Positions 5,305 to 5,544 of a DNA stretch of 5,544 nucleotides are shown here, piece after piece. The stretch spans positions 1-5,544 of the forward strand of contig JAICYE010000179.1 in the NCBI GenBank assembly GCA_025934385.1, written 5' to 3'. Under the pieces are notes generated by a model, which was not told the origin of the DNA, searched no databases, and saw only the letters and a list, made by a program, of their open reading frames with translations. The translations under genes and the position numbers were made by a program. Origin of the DNA: Acidimicrobiia bacterium (lineage in GTDB: Bacteria; Actinomycetota; Acidimicrobiia; IMCC26256; BP-133). Each line of letters opens with the position of its first letter. Positions within the stretch are counted from its first letter, which is position 1.

Positions 5305-5544
5305 TCAGGGGAGCGTCGGAAGGGCAGGAACGCCGGGGACGGCCGGGGTGCCGGGAATCGCCGGGGCGCTGGGCAGGCTCGGCAGGCTGGGCACGAGCCC
5401 GTCGCTCGGCAGTGCCGGCAGCCCGGGCAGGGCCGGGTTTGTCGGCAGGGCCGGCAGGCCGGGCACGAGCCCATCGCTCGGGAGCGCCGGGACGCCGGGG
5501 AGGGCCGGGGTGGACGGCAGGGCCGGCAGGCCGGGCACGAGCCC
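5305..5544 (-). CDS. Leu/Pro-rich repeat protein, C-terminal fragment
   Basis: The minus-strand frame is open from the right edge to TGA at 5307-5305 and gives the last 79 residues; the start lies outside the window. The sequence is almost only Leu, Pro, Ala, Gly, Val and Ser, built from LPALP steps. It forms a 24-residue repeat opening with GLVPGLPALP and ending PALPSD: two full copies, then a diverged third (GLVPSLPSLPSAPAIPG) leading to the C-terminus GVPALPTLP. There are no charged residues apart from the Asp of each repeat, and no Cys. Such Pro-rich repeats are common in secreted or wall-spanning actinobacterial proteins, but no signal peptide or anchor is visible here, so location and function are unknown. 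The exact 72-nt periodicity in frame supports a real coding region. It converges on the MFS gene with the strong stem-loop between. Confidence 0.7.
   Translation of the reverse strand, partial: GLVPGLPALPSTPALPGVPALPSDGLVPGLPALPTNPALPGLPALPSDGLVPSLPSLPSAPAIPGTPAVPGVPALPTLP
5389..5544 (-). repeat. 72-bp in-frame tandem repeat
   Basis: The 12-mer GGGCACGAGCCC recurs on the plus strand at 5389, 5461 and 5533, exactly 72 bases apart. The full units 5389-5460 and 5461-5532 differ at about 10 of 72 positions by hand count, mostly at synonymous or conservative sites, and the third unit is cut by the window edge. Below 5389 the pattern decays into irregular LP steps. The array continues past the right end. 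Confidence 0.85.

Noticed and set aside
5389..5544. CRISPR-like interpretation of the regularly spaced 12-mer
   Set aside because: The repeat is a contiguous 72-bp in-frame coding unit; the supposed spacers are themselves repeated, so it is not a repeat-spacer array.

Overview
The window is high-GC DNA whose genes carry a strong preference for G or C at the third codon position and use AGGAGG-type ribosome binding sites. It looks like an actinobacterium; the gene mix (Wadjet-type defence genes, Bcp peroxiredoxin, PhnB-like VOC protein, MFS transporter) fits Actinomycetota generally, possibly an Acidimicrobiia-like lineage, but no marker here fixes the taxon.

Left end (1-1423, + strand): the 3' end of a large SMC/MukB-like ATPase gene of the TIGR02680 family (jetC), followed with a 4-base ATGA overlap by a full jetD gene (TIGR02679; DUF3323 + DUF2399). 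These are the last two genes of a Wadjet anti-plasmid defence operon, in which the JetABC SMC complex extrudes plasmid DNA and JetD, a topoisomerase VI-A/Toprim-like nuclease, cuts it. jetA, jetB and most of jetC must lie to the left of the window. The JetD here carries Gly where the second Asp of the Toprim DxD motif is expected, the most notable single observation in the window.

Middle (1448-3000, - strand): bcp (thioredoxin-dependent peroxiredoxin), convergent with jetD; then a broken membrane-protein gene whose three hydrophobic segments sit in three successive reading frames; then an intact four-helix hypothetical membrane protein. An unusually AT-rich patch with nested inverted repeats lies near the start of the broken gene.

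Right part (3102-5155, + strand): a two-gene unit of a VOC/glyoxalase-like protein and an MFS transporter that carries an extra soluble N-terminal domain. It diverges from the four-helix gene. Two consecutive hairpins follow the MFS gene; the second is a perfect 19-bp stem and is the likely terminator. At the right edge the C-terminus of a Leu/Pro-rich, 24-residue-repeat protein runs in from the other strand. No tRNA, rRNA, CRISPR array or insertion sequence was recognised.
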